A stretch of 64,000 nt of DNA from an uncultured Dysgonomonas sp. (GTDB taxonomy: Bacteria > Bacteroidota > Bacteroidia > Bacteroidales > Dysgonomonadaceae): positions 1 to 64,000 of the forward strand of contig CALKIV010000002.1 of the NCBI GenBank assembly GCA_937995835.1. The letters are read 5' to 3'. Below, in pieces: positions 1 to 8,507 of the stretch (positions within the stretch are counted from its first letter, which is position 1; every line of letters starts with the position of its first letter). Below the pieces are notes generated by a model. That model made no database searches. It had not been told where the DNA came from and saw nothing but the letters and a program-made list of their open reading frames with translations. The position numbers and the translations under genes were made by a program.

Positions 1-53
1 AGAGCACCTGACTCATAATCAGGGGGTCACAGGATCATGCCCTGTTGGGACCA
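1..53 (+). tRNA. tRNA with CAT anticodon (Met elongator or Ile2), 3' part only
   Basis: The window opens inside a tRNA. The anticodon stem CCTGA/TCAGG encloses loop CTCATAA, giving anticodon CAT. A variable region follows, then T-stem ACAGG/CCTGT (32-45), the 3' acceptor strand TGGGACC and discriminator A at 53. CCA is not encoded. The D-arm and 5' acceptor strand lie outside the window. The CAT anticodon fits elongator Met or lysidine-modified Ile2; the sequence around the anticodon arm is unlike an initiator. The T-loop reads ATCATGC instead of the usual TTCRANY. Confidence 0.85.
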
Positions 54-57
54 CAGA

Positions 58-90
58 AACAGTTAAGATTAACTTCTTAGCTGTTTTTTT
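58..90 (+). terminator. Rho-independent terminator after the CAT tRNA
   Basis: AACAG-T-TAAG (58-67) pairs with CTTA-G-CTGTT (76-85) around an 8-base loop, with one T:G wobble. A run of T continues to 90. It lies 5 bases after the tRNA end, as expected for the end of a tRNA transcript. Confidence 0.75.
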
Positions 91-289
91 ATGCTCTGAA
101 TTGAAGTTTATAACAGGTTTGGTAAAGCAATTCTAAGCCAGAAATATTACCATTGCAAGGAAAGCGATGAAAACCTTTAACGTTTTATTGGAGGCTGCCA
201 ATTATAGAGCAGCATTCGTCAATAGACTAGGTAAAGTTAGAAGCTCCTGATCCACAAAGACAATCAAAAAGGAAAGACAACCTATCTTC

Positions 290-1051
290 TCATTTTTCTT
301 TCCAGCGATGAACTATAAAATCGAGCCAATCGAGAATAAGAAACAAGACTAGACCAATAAAGGACAGAATAAGGATTCCAAAATACATTTGAGCGTAATC
401 TAAGCGCATCCATGAATCATTGATATAAAAGCCCAAACCTTCATCTGTGCCAAATGATTCGGCAAAGAAGAGCGCCGAAAGCGCAATCCCGATAGCAATG
501 CGAAGGGATGAAAACACTTCTGAAAGAACTGCAGGAATAGTGACATGCCAAACCTTCTGCAAGGTGCTGGCTCGCAATGAGACAAGTACATCATAATTTT
601 CCTTAGGTATATTGCGAATGGCATCACGAATAGTAATTGTTATCTGAAAAACGATAATAAGTATAATTATCAATATCTTGGATAGGTCACCAATGCCAAA
701 CAGAAGCATGATAATGGGTAGAAAAGCCAACTTGGGAAGAGGGTAAGAGAAATACAACAAAGGAGTAAGTGCCCGATTTATCTTTGCATAATAACCCATC
801 AATACCCCCAGGATAGTGGCAAGGGCTAAGGATACTAAAATACCTAAACCAATTCTCCTCATACTGGCTACCACATGAGCATCTATACCATTGCTCATCG
901 CCTTCTCGTAAGACAAATAAACATCCTTAGGGAATGGTAAAGCACTCATATCGACCAAATAGGCTAAGGCATACCAAATCAGATTAAAAAGCACGAAACC
1001 AAACAACAAGGTGCTGAAATATCTTATCAACTTGGACTGTCTTTTCTTCAT
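290..1051 (-). CDS. ABC transporter permease, SsuC/TauC/ThiX type
   Basis: This is the inner-membrane permease of a small-molecule ABC importer (BPD_transp_1 fold). It has 253 residues, usual for the family, with an N-terminal membrane segment after the KKRQSK start and about five more hydrophobic helices. The EAA-type cytoplasmic loop lies in the middle (around ASTLQKVWHVTIPAVL), the part that contacts the ATPase. The gene is last of three, and its ATG overlaps the ATPase stop as ATGA, indicating translational coupling. Family resemblance covers taurine, sulfonate, nitrate and thiamine-precursor systems; the substrate cannot be told from the sequence. Confidence 0.9.
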   Translation of the reverse strand: MKKRQSKLIRYFSTLLFGFVLFNLIWYALAYLVDMSALPFPKDVYLSYEKAMSNGIDAHVVASMRRIGLGILVSLALATILGVLMGYYAKINRALTPLLYFSYPLPKLAFLPIIMLLFGIGDLSKILIIILIIVFQITITIRDAIRNIPKENYDVLVSLRASTLQKVWHVTIPAVLSEVFSSLRIAIGIALSALFFAESFGTDEGLGFYINDSWMRLDYAQMYFGILILSFIGLVLFLILDWLDFIVHRWKEK

Positions 1052-1779
1052 ACTATCACTATCGAAAATACATTCATCACTTTATCCATCTCTTCTAGCT
1101 TTTGTAATTTGTTATTGTTTAAAAAAGAGGGATTGTCCAATTTGTTGATAATCTTACCTGAGTCTTTACTCATGATTAAGATCGTTTTTCCTAACTCTAC
1201 AGCTTCTGCAATATTATGAGTTATCGCCAATGTTGTTATGTTATATTTTTTCCAAAGCTCTAAATATAATTTTTGAGAATTGGCAGAAGTAAAAGAATCT
1301 AAGGAAGAAAAAGGCTCATCCATCAAAAGTAGATCTGGACGAAGAATAAAGGCTCTAGCCAGTGCAACACGTTGACGCTGACCTCCACTTAACTGTAGAG
1401 GAAATTTATCTAGCATCTCTTCTAATTCTAAGATCTCAATGATTTCTTTAGCCTCCTTTTCGTCTATTTTCTTAGTCTGATCCAAAATATAAGGAAGATA
1501 AATATTCTCCTTCACCGTCTTCCAATTCAGCAAACCATACGATTGAGGAACATAGCCTATAGATAAGTTTTGATCAAAGAGAGGTCTGCTATTATACAGG
1601 ATAGTCCCAGAAAACTCAGTGTGTATGCCACATAAGATCTTGATCAGCGTAGACTTGCCACATCCAGAAGGACCAATGAGAGCATAACTTTCTTTCTCTG
1701 CCAAAGTCAGAGAGAAGTTGTGCAACACCTTTTCTTTGCCATCTCTATACGTGGCTGAGAGGTCTTTAATCTCTATCAT
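1048..1779 (-). CDS. ABC transporter ATPase, SsuB/TauB type
   Basis: This nucleotide-binding subunit of the same importer has 243 residues. Walker A GPSGCGKST is near residues 37-45, the Q-loop is VPQSYG, the ABC signature is LSGGQRQRVALARA, Walker B is LLLMDEPFSSLD, and the switch His is in ITHN. All catalytic elements look intact, so it should hydrolyse ATP. Its start codon overlaps the stop of the binding-protein gene upstream (ATGA), and its stop overlaps the permease start. The three cistrons are therefore tightly coupled. The family includes sulfonate, nitrate and HMP importers. Confidence 0.93.
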   Translation of the reverse strand: MIEIKDLSATYRDGKEKVLHNFSLTLAEKESYALIGPSGCGKSTLIKILCGIHTEFSGTILYNSRPLFDQNLSIGYVPQSYGLLNWKTVKENIYLPYILDQTKKIDEKEAKEIIEILELEEMLDKFPLQLSGGQRQRVALARAFILRPDLLLMDEPFSSLDSFTSANSQKLYLELWKKYNITTLAITHNIAEAVELGKTILIMSKDSGKIINKLDNPSFLNNNKLQKLEEMDKVMNVFSIVIV

Positions 1780-2726
1780 TCTTGTTTATCAGAGGTAACC
1801 AATACAGAGGAATCTAGCAGAGAGTTAGTATCAAAGTTTTGATCAACTAATCCTCTATGATGCAACCACTTTGTTGTCATTTCTAAATCTTCAATTTTCG
1901 GAGTTTGAGCATACGTATAGTTCGGAAGTGACACCTGATCAGCGATTCCCTCAGGAAATGCCAGTTCTTTCACTAAAATATCTTTAATTTCCGCCAATGA
2001 ATGAGTTTTCAAATAATCGACCCCCATATTGTAAGCCTGATATAACTTTTTTACATCTTCTAAGTTATTATCAATCACATTAGAGTGAAACATTATACCT
2101 GTTATATCAAAACCTAACTCATTGTTAGAAGTAAGAATAGGATGCTCCTCTTTTTCTAGCATCAAGGCAAATGGATTAGGCAAGCCCGTAGCATCTATTT
2201 TCCCGTTTTTCAACAATTCAAAACGCAATGGAATCTTATTGACCTCTGCCTTTTCAATATCTTTCGCTGTGAGTTCTACACTCTTTAAAGCCATATCTAC
2301 TACAAAATCGATGACCGTATTTTGAGAAACAGCAATTTTCTTTCCTTTCAGATCAGCTAAACTAACAATCTGACTATTTTTATTTGCGACAATAAAGAAA
2401 GGAGCATCGCATCTGGAAACCAAGCGAAGATCCACTCCACCCGATTTTTGCAAAACAGCTCCTGTATAATCAATAACACAACCGTCTACAGCTTTACTCT
2501 GAAAAGCTGCATCACGTTCATTTGCAGAGTAAAATTTATGCAGTTTGACATCTACTCCAACACTCTTAAAATAACCTTCACGTTGAGCTACGGCCAACGG
2601 AAGATAGTCCATCGAAGCCATCACTCCCACATTAAGCATTTTGTCATCTTCTTTCGATGCTGATTGACAGCCAAGAAGTAAAACGACAGACAACACTATT
2701 AAAAATATATTTTGCAATTTATTCAT
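1776..2726 (-). CDS. ABC importer substrate-binding lipoprotein (NMT1/SsuA-like)
   Basis: This is the solute-binding component, first gene of the importer operon. I chose the ATG at 2726; an in-frame TTG six codons upstream is less likely. The N-terminus MNKLQNIFLIVLSVVLLLGC is a lipoprotein signal with lipobox LLGC, so it should be anchored to a membrane by an acylated Cys. The mature part follows the NMT1/THI5-like periplasmic-binding fold (NVGVMASMDYLPLAVAQREGYF is cut here to its idea: an early substrate-contacting segment; later LADLKGKKIAV). The family binds sulfonates, nitrate, or thiamine pyrimidine precursors. The divergent nrf operon nearby does not settle the substrate. Confidence 0.85.
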   Translation of the reverse strand: MNKLQNIFLIVLSVVLLLGCQSASKEDDKMLNVGVMASMDYLPLAVAQREGYFKSVGVDVKLHKFYSANERDAAFQSKAVDGCVIDYTGAVLQKSGGVDLRLVSRCDAPFFIVANKNSQIVSLADLKGKKIAVSQNTVIDFVVDMALKSVELTAKDIEKAEVNKIPLRFELLKNGKIDATGLPNPFALMLEKEEHPILTSNNELGFDITGIMFHSNVIDNNLEDVKKLYQAYNMGVDYLKTHSLAEIKDILVKELAFPEGIADQVSLPNYTYAQTPKIEDLEMTTKWLHHRGLVDQNFDTNSLLDSSVLVTSDKQE

Positions 2727-2769
2727 CTTTTCAATCTTTAACAAAGCACCTCTATTTTATTAGTAACAT

Positions 2770-2777
2770 CAAAGATA
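2770..2777 (-). promoter_or_regulatory. Bacteroides-type -7 element for the ABC importer operon
   Basis: The minus strand reads TATCTTTG, an exact match to TAnnTTTG, 43 bases before the chosen start of the binding-protein gene. The -33 part is weak: a T-rich TTTTAT sits about 20 bases upstream. Confidence 0.5.
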
Positions 2778-2867
2778 AACATAGTTTTCTTAAGGATAAA
2801 AGTAAAGCTATTTTTCATGCAGTCTTTAGCAAACGAACTCTGCATGTTTAACATTAATTTTATTTAG

Positions 2868-2886
2868 AGCAAAATAAACATTTGCT
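2868..2886. promoter_or_regulatory. Inverted repeat upstream of nrfH, possible operator
   Basis: AGCAAA and TTTGCT form a perfect 6+6 inverted repeat with a 7-base spacer, in the 223-base gap between the divergent ABC and nrf operons. A candidate -7 box for nrfH (TATTTTTG, 2929-2936) lies about 50 bases downstream, so the repeat would sit where an activator could bind. No regulator is identified. Confidence 0.3.
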
Positions 2887-2949
2887 TTGCTTTTTTAATA
2901 TTTATTCATATCTTGATGTTTGGAAAAATATTTTTGTTAAATATAGAAT

Positions 2950-3531
2950 ATGAAAAAGTTTCTAAGTCTAATACCTCATCAGTTTGTGTTTCCTCTATTC
3001 CTTATTGGAGGAATCCTTGTCGGGCTTGGAGCATATGCAGCATACATGTCTAGGGTACATTCTTACTTATCTGATAGCCCAGAAGCATGTATTAACTGCC
3101 ATATAATGACTCCATATTACAGTTCATGGAAACACAGCTCTCATGCGCAATGGGCTACTTGTAACGATTGTCATGTTCCACAAAACAATATGATAGAAGG
3201 CTATGCATTTAAGGCAATGGATGGACTATATCATGCGGCTGTATTTACAGTAAGAGGGGAACCACAAGCTATAAGGCCACGAGATGCTAGCTACGAAGTA
3301 ATAATGAATAATTGTATACGCTGTCACGAACACCTAAATACGGCTGTTGTAGAAACAGGAATGGTGTCTTATTGCGAGGTAAAAGAAGGAAAAGGGAAAG
3401 CATGTTGGGATTGCCATCAGGAGGTACCTCACACAAAGGTCAGCAATATTGCCGGAGCACCTAATGCTTATGTTCCTCTTCCCGATTCTCCTGTGCCTGA
3501 TTGGTTAAAAGAAAAAATGAAAAAACAATAA
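2950..3531 (+). CDS. nrfH: Cytochrome c nitrite reductase small subunit NrfH
   Basis: NrfH is a membrane-anchored tetrahaem cytochrome that passes electrons from menaquinol to NrfA. The 193-residue protein has one N-terminal membrane helix (about residues 13-33) and four CxxCH haem-binding motifs in order: CINCH (from residue 47), CNDCH, CIRCH and CWDCH. Length and haem number match the NapC/NirT-family NrfH. It is the first gene of a compact operon, and nrfA begins 12 bases after its stop. No other reading of the gene is plausible. Confidence 0.97.
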   Translation: MKKFLSLIPHQFVFPLFLIGGILVGLGAYAAYMSRVHSYLSDSPEACINCHIMTPYYSSWKHSSHAQWATCNDCHVPQNNMIEGYAFKAMDGLYHAAVFTVRGEPQAIRPRDASYEVIMNNCIRCHEHLNTAVVETGMVSYCEVKEGKGKACWDCHQEVPHTKVSNIAGAPNAYVPLPDSPVPDWLKEKMKKQ

Positions 3532-3543
3532 ATAAACAAGACT

Positions 3544-5043
3544 ATGTTAAAGAAATTAGCTGAAGTGATAAGAAAAAAACCTATGATCGGTTGGGGAATA
3601 TTTCTAGCTTCCATGGTTGCTGTATTTTTACTTGGCTTGCTGGCTGCTTCGATCACAGAGAGAAGAGCTGAGATAGCAACCATCGTAGCCAACCGTATTG
3701 ACCAGATTGAACCAGGAGATACTCGTAGCGAGAATTATAAAAATAATTTCAGAAGGGAGTATGATACTTGGAAGAAAACTCAGGAAATGGATTTCCGTAG
3801 CAAATATAATGGAAATGCAGAACATGATGTCCTTGCAGAACGTCCAGAGATGGTTATTCTATGGGCCGGCTATGCTTTCTCTAAAGATTATAAAGCTCCA
3901 CGCGGACACATGCACGCGTTGGAAGATAATAGAAACACATTGCGAACCGGTACTCCAGAAAATCCTGGAGACGGACCACAACCTGCTGCTTGCTGGGTAT
4001 GTAAGAGCCCGGATGTACCTAAATATATGCACGACCATGGTATTGAGGAATTCTATACACATCAATGGGGTGATCTAGGAAGTGAAATAGTCAATCCTGT
4101 GGGCTGTGCGATGTGCCACAACAGCGAGACGATGAATCTACAGATATCTCAACCATCACTTATACAAGCCTTTAGTGACATGGGCAAAGACATCACCAAA
4201 GCCACTCCACAAGAGATGCGTTCGTTGGTTTGTGCGCAATGTCACGTAGAGTATTACTTTGCAGGAACTCAAAAAGTTGTAACATTCCCTTGGAAAGATG
4301 GTATGACCATGGAAGACATGGAAAAATACTATGACGAAATAGAGTTTACTGACTGGACACATGGACTTAGTAAAGCTCCGATGCTAAAAGCTCAACACCC
4401 TGACTATGAAGTATTCCTTTTAGGTACTCATGCCCAAAGAGGTCTATCGTGTGCCGATTGTCATATGCCTTACAAATCAGAAGGTGGAATCAAATATTCT
4501 GATCACCAAATTATGAGCCCATTGAAGAATGTGGCAAATACTTGTCAGGTATGTCATAGAGACAGTGAAGAAAACTTGATAAAATATGTAACAGACATAC
4601 AAGATAAAGCAAACGAAATAAGAAATCGTATAGAAACAGAACTATCTAAAGCTCATATCATGGCTAAAAAAGCTTGGGACAGTGGTGCTACAGATGCTGA
4701 GATGAAAAACACTCTCCAATTGCTTCGTCAAGCTCAATGGCGTTGGGATTTTGCTGTGGCCACGCATGGTGGTTCATTTCATGCTCCAATAGAAATTCAA
4801 CGTATTTTGGCACATAGCCTAGATCGATCATTGCAGGCTCAACTGGAAGTTCAGAAAGTTCTTTTTGCTCATAACATCACAGATGTACCTATGCCTGATA
4901 TCTCTAGTAAAGATAAAGCACAAGAGTATATTGGACTAGATATGAAGAAAGAAGTTGAGAAGAAAGAAAAATGGATAGAAACAGTTGTTCCAAAATGGAT
5001 TGAAGAAGCTAAGCAAAAAGGAAAACTAATAGCTGAAAAATAA
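3544..5043 (+). CDS. nrfA: Cytochrome c nitrite reductase catalytic subunit NrfA (pentahaem)
   Basis: NrfA reduces nitrite to ammonium with six electrons on the outer face of the inner membrane. The 499-residue protein has an N-terminal signal-anchor (about residues 12-33). The diagnostic active-site haem motif with Lys ligation, CWVCK, begins at C150. Four ordinary motifs follow: CAMCH, CAQCH, CADCH and CQVCH, giving the usual five haems. The C-terminal long helices (lysine-rich, around residues 440-499) fit the dimer helices of the family. It pairs with NrfH just upstream, and haem-attachment genes follow in the same operon. Confidence 0.98.
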   Translation: MLKKLAEVIRKKPMIGWGIFLASMVAVFLLGLLAASITERRAEIATIVANRIDQIEPGDTRSENYKNNFRREYDTWKKTQEMDFRSKYNGNAEHDVLAERPEMVILWAGYAFSKDYKAPRGHMHALEDNRNTLRTGTPENPGDGPQPAACWVCKSPDVPKYMHDHGIEEFYTHQWGDLGSEIVNPVGCAMCHNSETMNLQISQPSLIQAFSDMGKDITKATPQEMRSLVCAQCHVEYYFAGTQKVVTFPWKDGMTMEDMEKYYDEIEFTDWTHGLSKAPMLKAQHPDYEVFLLGTHAQRGLSCADCHMPYKSEGGIKYSDHQIMSPLKNVANTCQVCHRDSEENLIKYVTDIQDKANEIRNRIETELSKAHIMAKKAWDSGATDAEMKNTLQLLRQAQWRWDFAVATHGGSFHAPIEIQRILAHSLDRSLQAQLEVQKVLFAHNITDVPMPDISSKDKAQEYIGLDMKKEVEKKEKWIETVVPKWIEEAKQKGKLIAEK

Positions 5044-5096
5044 AAATATATTTCGTCATTGATTCTGAAGATAAATAAATCTAAATAGAACAAAAA

Positions 5097-6413
5097 ATGA
5101 AGAAAATAAAATATATCATATTAATGGGATTAATCTTAGTCCCATTAATTTTATCTGCACAAAGCAGCAACGAAACGAGTAAAGAGTTTACCATTTCCGC
5201 TCAAATCAGAGCCCGTGGAGAGTATCGCAACGGAGCTTTATTTCCTAGGAATGAGGGAGAGAGTTCGTCTTCGTTTATCAACAATCGCGCTCGCCTATCT
5301 ATGGGATATAAGCATGCTGACTACCTAGAATTGAAGTTTTCAGGCCAACATGTAGGACTTTGGGGAGAGGGTGTTCAATCAAAAAAAGATGGAGACTTTG
5401 TACTAAATGAAGCATGGGCCAAACTCAAATTTGGACAAAACTTCTTTGCGCAACTTGGCCGTCAAGCGCTGAGCTATGATGACGAGCGTATTTTAGGAGA
5501 ACTAGACTGGCATGTGGCAGGACGTTATCATGACCTTTTGAAATTAGGTTATTCTAAAGACATGTCAACTATTCATCTAGCCTTAGCTTTTAATCAAAAC
5601 AGTGATGATCCAAAGAAGCGAGGAAATTACTTTGCTCCCGGAGGACAGCCATACAAGAGTATGCAAATGGCTTGGTATCATCATGGTAACAATCAGAATC
5701 CTTTTGGCATTTCACTCTTAGCCATGAACTTGGGGTGGGAAAAAGGGGATGATGTGAAAGATGCTGGAAATGCTTTCATGCAAACCATTGGAACCTATCT
5801 GACTTATAAAAAGGACATCTGGGACTTGAGTGGATCAGTGTATTATCAAACAGGAAAGGCGAAACCTACCGTATTGGCAAAAGACAAATCGGTTTCTGCT
5901 TACATGGCTGCTTTATCGGCAAAGGTAAGTATTGCTCCTGACTGGAAACTTGGCATCGGAAGCGACTACCTCAGTGGAGGAAAAGCTGGCGATGAAAAAC
6001 ATAAAGCATTTGATCCGCTATATGGTACACATCACAAATTCTATGGATCAATGGATTATTTTTATGCTTCACCATTTGCCAATGGGTTGAATCCCGGATT
6101 GTGGGACAATCAAGTGGGCGTTTATTATAAGCCATCGCCCAAAGTGGATATGTCATTGAACTACCACTATTTTATGACCACAAAAAAAATAGAAATTGCC
6201 AATAGTAAAATAAGTAAAAGTTTAGGGTCAGAATTTGACCTACAAGTCAATTGGTCCATTATGCCTGACGTTAAACTCATGGCTGGTTATTCTTTTATGC
6301 TTGGCACAAAATCGATGGATGTCATAAAAGGAGGCAACCATAAAAGCTGGCAAGATTGGGGCTGGATTGCAATCAACATAACTCCTCAATTGTTTTCTAC
6401 CAAAACAAAATAA
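5097..6413 (+). CDS. Outer-membrane porin-like protein, alginate-export family type
   Basis: The 438-residue protein has a signal peptide (hydrophobic stretch ending in LSAQS) and a body of alternating short amphipathic strands, typical of an outer-membrane beta-barrel. It ends in a hydrophobic/aromatic strand (WGWIAINITPQLF). Its sequence resembles the alginate_exp group of porins, although no alginate genes are nearby. It sits between nrfA and the ResB-like gene, which starts only 4 bases after its stop. Co-expression suggests it admits a substrate of the nrf system such as nitrite, but that is inference. Function is otherwise unknown. Confidence 0.75.
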   Translation: MKKIKYIILMGLILVPLILSAQSSNETSKEFTISAQIRARGEYRNGALFPRNEGESSSSFINNRARLSMGYKHADYLELKFSGQHVGLWGEGVQSKKDGDFVLNEAWAKLKFGQNFFAQLGRQALSYDDERILGELDWHVAGRYHDLLKLGYSKDMSTIHLALAFNQNSDDPKKRGNYFAPGGQPYKSMQMAWYHHGNNQNPFGISLLAMNLGWEKGDDVKDAGNAFMQTIGTYLTYKKDIWDLSGSVYYQTGKAKPTVLAKDKSVSAYMAALSAKVSIAPDWKLGIGSDYLSGGKAGDEKHKAFDPLYGTHHKFYGSMDYFYASPFANGLNPGLWDNQVGVYYKPSPKVDMSLNYHYFMTTKKIEIANSKISKSLGSEFDLQVNWSIMPDVKLMAGYSFMLGTKSMDVIKGGNHKSWQDWGWIAINITPQLFSTKTK

Positions 6414-6417
6414 ATAA

Positions 6418-7716
6418 GTGAACGACAACAACAAGCACAATATGTGGCAATTTCCATGGCAATACAAAGAAAGTATTGCCATAGTATTGGGTATACTAAT
6501 GGTTGGCATTCTTCTTCAACTGACCTTGGGAAGTTTCAATTTTTACCTGCTACACTATCCAGTCAATATCATTATAGGGCTGGTTATTATCATCGCTACT
6601 GCATTCTTATCGTTTAAGAATAATTCTTTGATTAACTGGCTGAGTGGAGTTCCCTTGACAGTGACACTCATTGGGGGACTTTTTCTGCTAACGATTCTGA
6701 TGGGCCTCATTCCTCAGTTTGCCAAAGTGAATACCGACTTGCATATCCATTGGGATCATTCCTCATGGCAAGAAATTTTAGACTATATTTTCATGAAGTT
6801 AGGATTTAAACAAATGACTACTTCATGGGCCTTTGTTCTAATCTATAGTTTCAGCTTGTTTGTTTTAGGGTTGGTGATCGCTAAAAGGCTTCATAGATTC
6901 AAATGGAAAGATTTTGCATTTTACCTCAACCATCTAGGACTTTGGCTTTTCTTGTTTGCGGCTGGCTTTGGCTCTGCAGATATGTCTCGCTATGTGATGT
7001 ATGTGGAAGAAGGTGAAACAGAATGGCGAGTATATGACGATCAAGAAAACGTTAAAGAATTAGATATCGCTATACAACTGCACGATTTTGTGATGGAAGA
7101 ATATCCGCCTAAACTTGCTGTGGTCAACAAATATACTGGCGACGTACAACCTGAAGGAAAACCTACCTACTATCAAATAGACGAGAAAAGCAGAACTGAC
7201 GTTCTTGATGTGTGGCAACTAGAGCTTGAGGAATATATTCACGAAGCTGTAAGAAAAACAGATACCACCTTTCAGGCTATCCCCATGGCAGGTTCAATGC
7301 CTGCTGCTAAAGTAAAGATGACCAATAAGGAGACTGGAATTGTGGTGTCAGGTTGGTTAACCTGTGGAAGTATAGACCAATTTGTAATGCCTCTTGAACT
7401 GGACTCGACCTATTCTTTGGTGATGACAAAGCCCGAACCCAAACGCTTTGCTTCTGATGTTACAGTGATGGCCGAGTTTGAGGATATGCCAATTAAAACT
7501 ACCTTAGAAGTGAATCATCCATTGACAATAGGTAGTTGGATGATCTATCAATATGATTATGACCATGCTTTAGGTAAAGCGTCTCGGATGAGTGGCTTCG
7601 AGCTGGTATATGATCCATGGTTATATCCAGTTTATATAGGTATATTTATGGTTGCCATAGGGGCAATCTGCATGTTGTGGCTTGGAAAGAAAAATAAACA
7701 AAAGGAAAAAATATGA
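6418..7716 (+). CDS. ResB-like cytochrome c biogenesis protein
   Basis: The 432-residue membrane protein has about three N-terminal helices plus one near residue 175, a large periplasmic domain (roughly 190-405), and a final helix (about 405-425), the ResB/Ccs1 layout. In system II cytochrome c maturation, ResB with CcsA/ResC delivers haem across the membrane and attaches it to apocytochromes. A GTG at 6418 is taken as start; an ATG nine codons in is possible. The next gene overlaps its end by 4 bases (ATGA). Placement after nrfHA suggests dedication to the multihaem nitrite reductase. Confidence 0.88.
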   Translation: MNDNNKHNMWQFPWQYKESIAIVLGILMVGILLQLTLGSFNFYLLHYPVNIIIGLVIIIATAFLSFKNNSLINWLSGVPLTVTLIGGLFLLTILMGLIPQFAKVNTDLHIHWDHSSWQEILDYIFMKLGFKQMTTSWAFVLIYSFSLFVLGLVIAKRLHRFKWKDFAFYLNHLGLWLFLFAAGFGSADMSRYVMYVEEGETEWRVYDDQENVKELDIAIQLHDFVMEEYPPKLAVVNKYTGDVQPEGKPTYYQIDEKSRTDVLDVWQLELEEYIHEAVRKTDTTFQAIPMAGSMPAAKVKMTNKETGIVVSGWLTCGSIDQFVMPLELDSTYSLVMTKPEPKRFASDVTVMAEFEDMPIKTTLEVNHPLTIGSWMIYQYDYDHALGKASRMSGFELVYDPWLYPVYIGIFMVAIGAICMLWLGKKNKQKEKI

Positions 7717-8495
7717 CTTGGAACGAATACCTTTGGTTTGCTATACCTGCAATGCTCTGTTGGCTAATAGCCGGAGTCATTGCCTTCAGAAGCGAAAAGA
7801 ATAAACTTGTAGACATTCTCACCATTTTGGGGATAACTATCTTTGGCGCATTTATTATTGGGCTTTGGATAGGACAAGAACGTCCGCCTTTGCGCACCAT
7901 GGGCGAAACTCGCTTGTGGTATTCTTTTTTTCTTGCGCTGATTGGCTACATCACTTATAAACACTGGAAATATAATTGGATACTTGGCTTCTCAGCCCTT
8001 GTGGCTTCTGTATTTGTAATCATCAACATCGTAAAACCTGAGATACATTCCACAAACTTGATGCCTGCTTTGCAAAGTTATTGGTTTGTACCTCATGTCA
8101 CAGTATATATTCTATCATACTCCATGCTGGGTGCTGCCACTATTGCCGCCTTTGTGCAATTGGTGAATATGAAAAAGAATAACATAGATGAAAAGCTCTA
8201 TGACTTTATGGATAACATTGTTTATGTAGGCTTTGGCTTCTTGATGTTAGGTCTGTTGATGGGAGCACTTTGGGCAAAAGAAGCCTGGGGACACTATTGG
8301 TCGTGGGATCCAAAAGAGACATGGGCCTTTGTTACATGCGCTGCTTATTTGGTATATATCCATCTTAGACTGCAATCTAAACATCCTAAATTTACCCTTT
8401 GGATGCTACCTATTTCTTTCATCATGTTGATGATTACTTGGGTGGGAGTGAATTATCTTCCTGCAGCACAAAACAGTATACACGTTTATTCATAA
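7713..8495 (+). CDS. ccsA: CcsA/ResC-type haem export and ligation protein
   Basis: This is the polytopic partner of ResB in system II cytochrome c biogenesis. The 260-residue protein has about eight membrane helices. The tryptophan-rich WWD signature is visible as WGHYWSWDPKETWAFVT (near residues 191-207), the haem-handling motif of the family. Conserved His residues flank it (HVTVY before and a His in the following helix, YIHLR). The gene overlaps the ResB-like gene by 4 bases, so both should be made in equal amounts. Together they would mature NrfH and NrfA. Confidence 0.93.
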   Translation: MTWNEYLWFAIPAMLCWLIAGVIAFRSEKNKLVDILTILGITIFGAFIIGLWIGQERPPLRTMGETRLWYSFFLALIGYITYKHWKYNWILGFSALVASVFVIINIVKPEIHSTNLMPALQSYWFVPHVTVYILSYSMLGAATIAAFVQLVNMKKNNIDEKLYDFMDNIVYVGFGFLMLGLLMGALWAKEAWGHYWSWDPKETWAFVTCAAYLVYIHLRLQSKHPKFTLWMLPISFIMLMITWVGVNYLPAAQNSIHVYS

Positions 8496-8507
8496 TATAA
8501 CTTTAAG

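Noticed and set aside
167..250. A 27-codon ATG frame after the first tRNA
   Set aside because: It is too short to judge, has no clear ribosome site, and no family is recognisable. An integrase remnant next to the tRNA could not be supported.
290..2744. Naming the ABC importer a nitrate transporter because nrfHA is adjacent
   Set aside because: NrfA reduces nitrite, no nitrate reductase is present, and the family covers several substrates.
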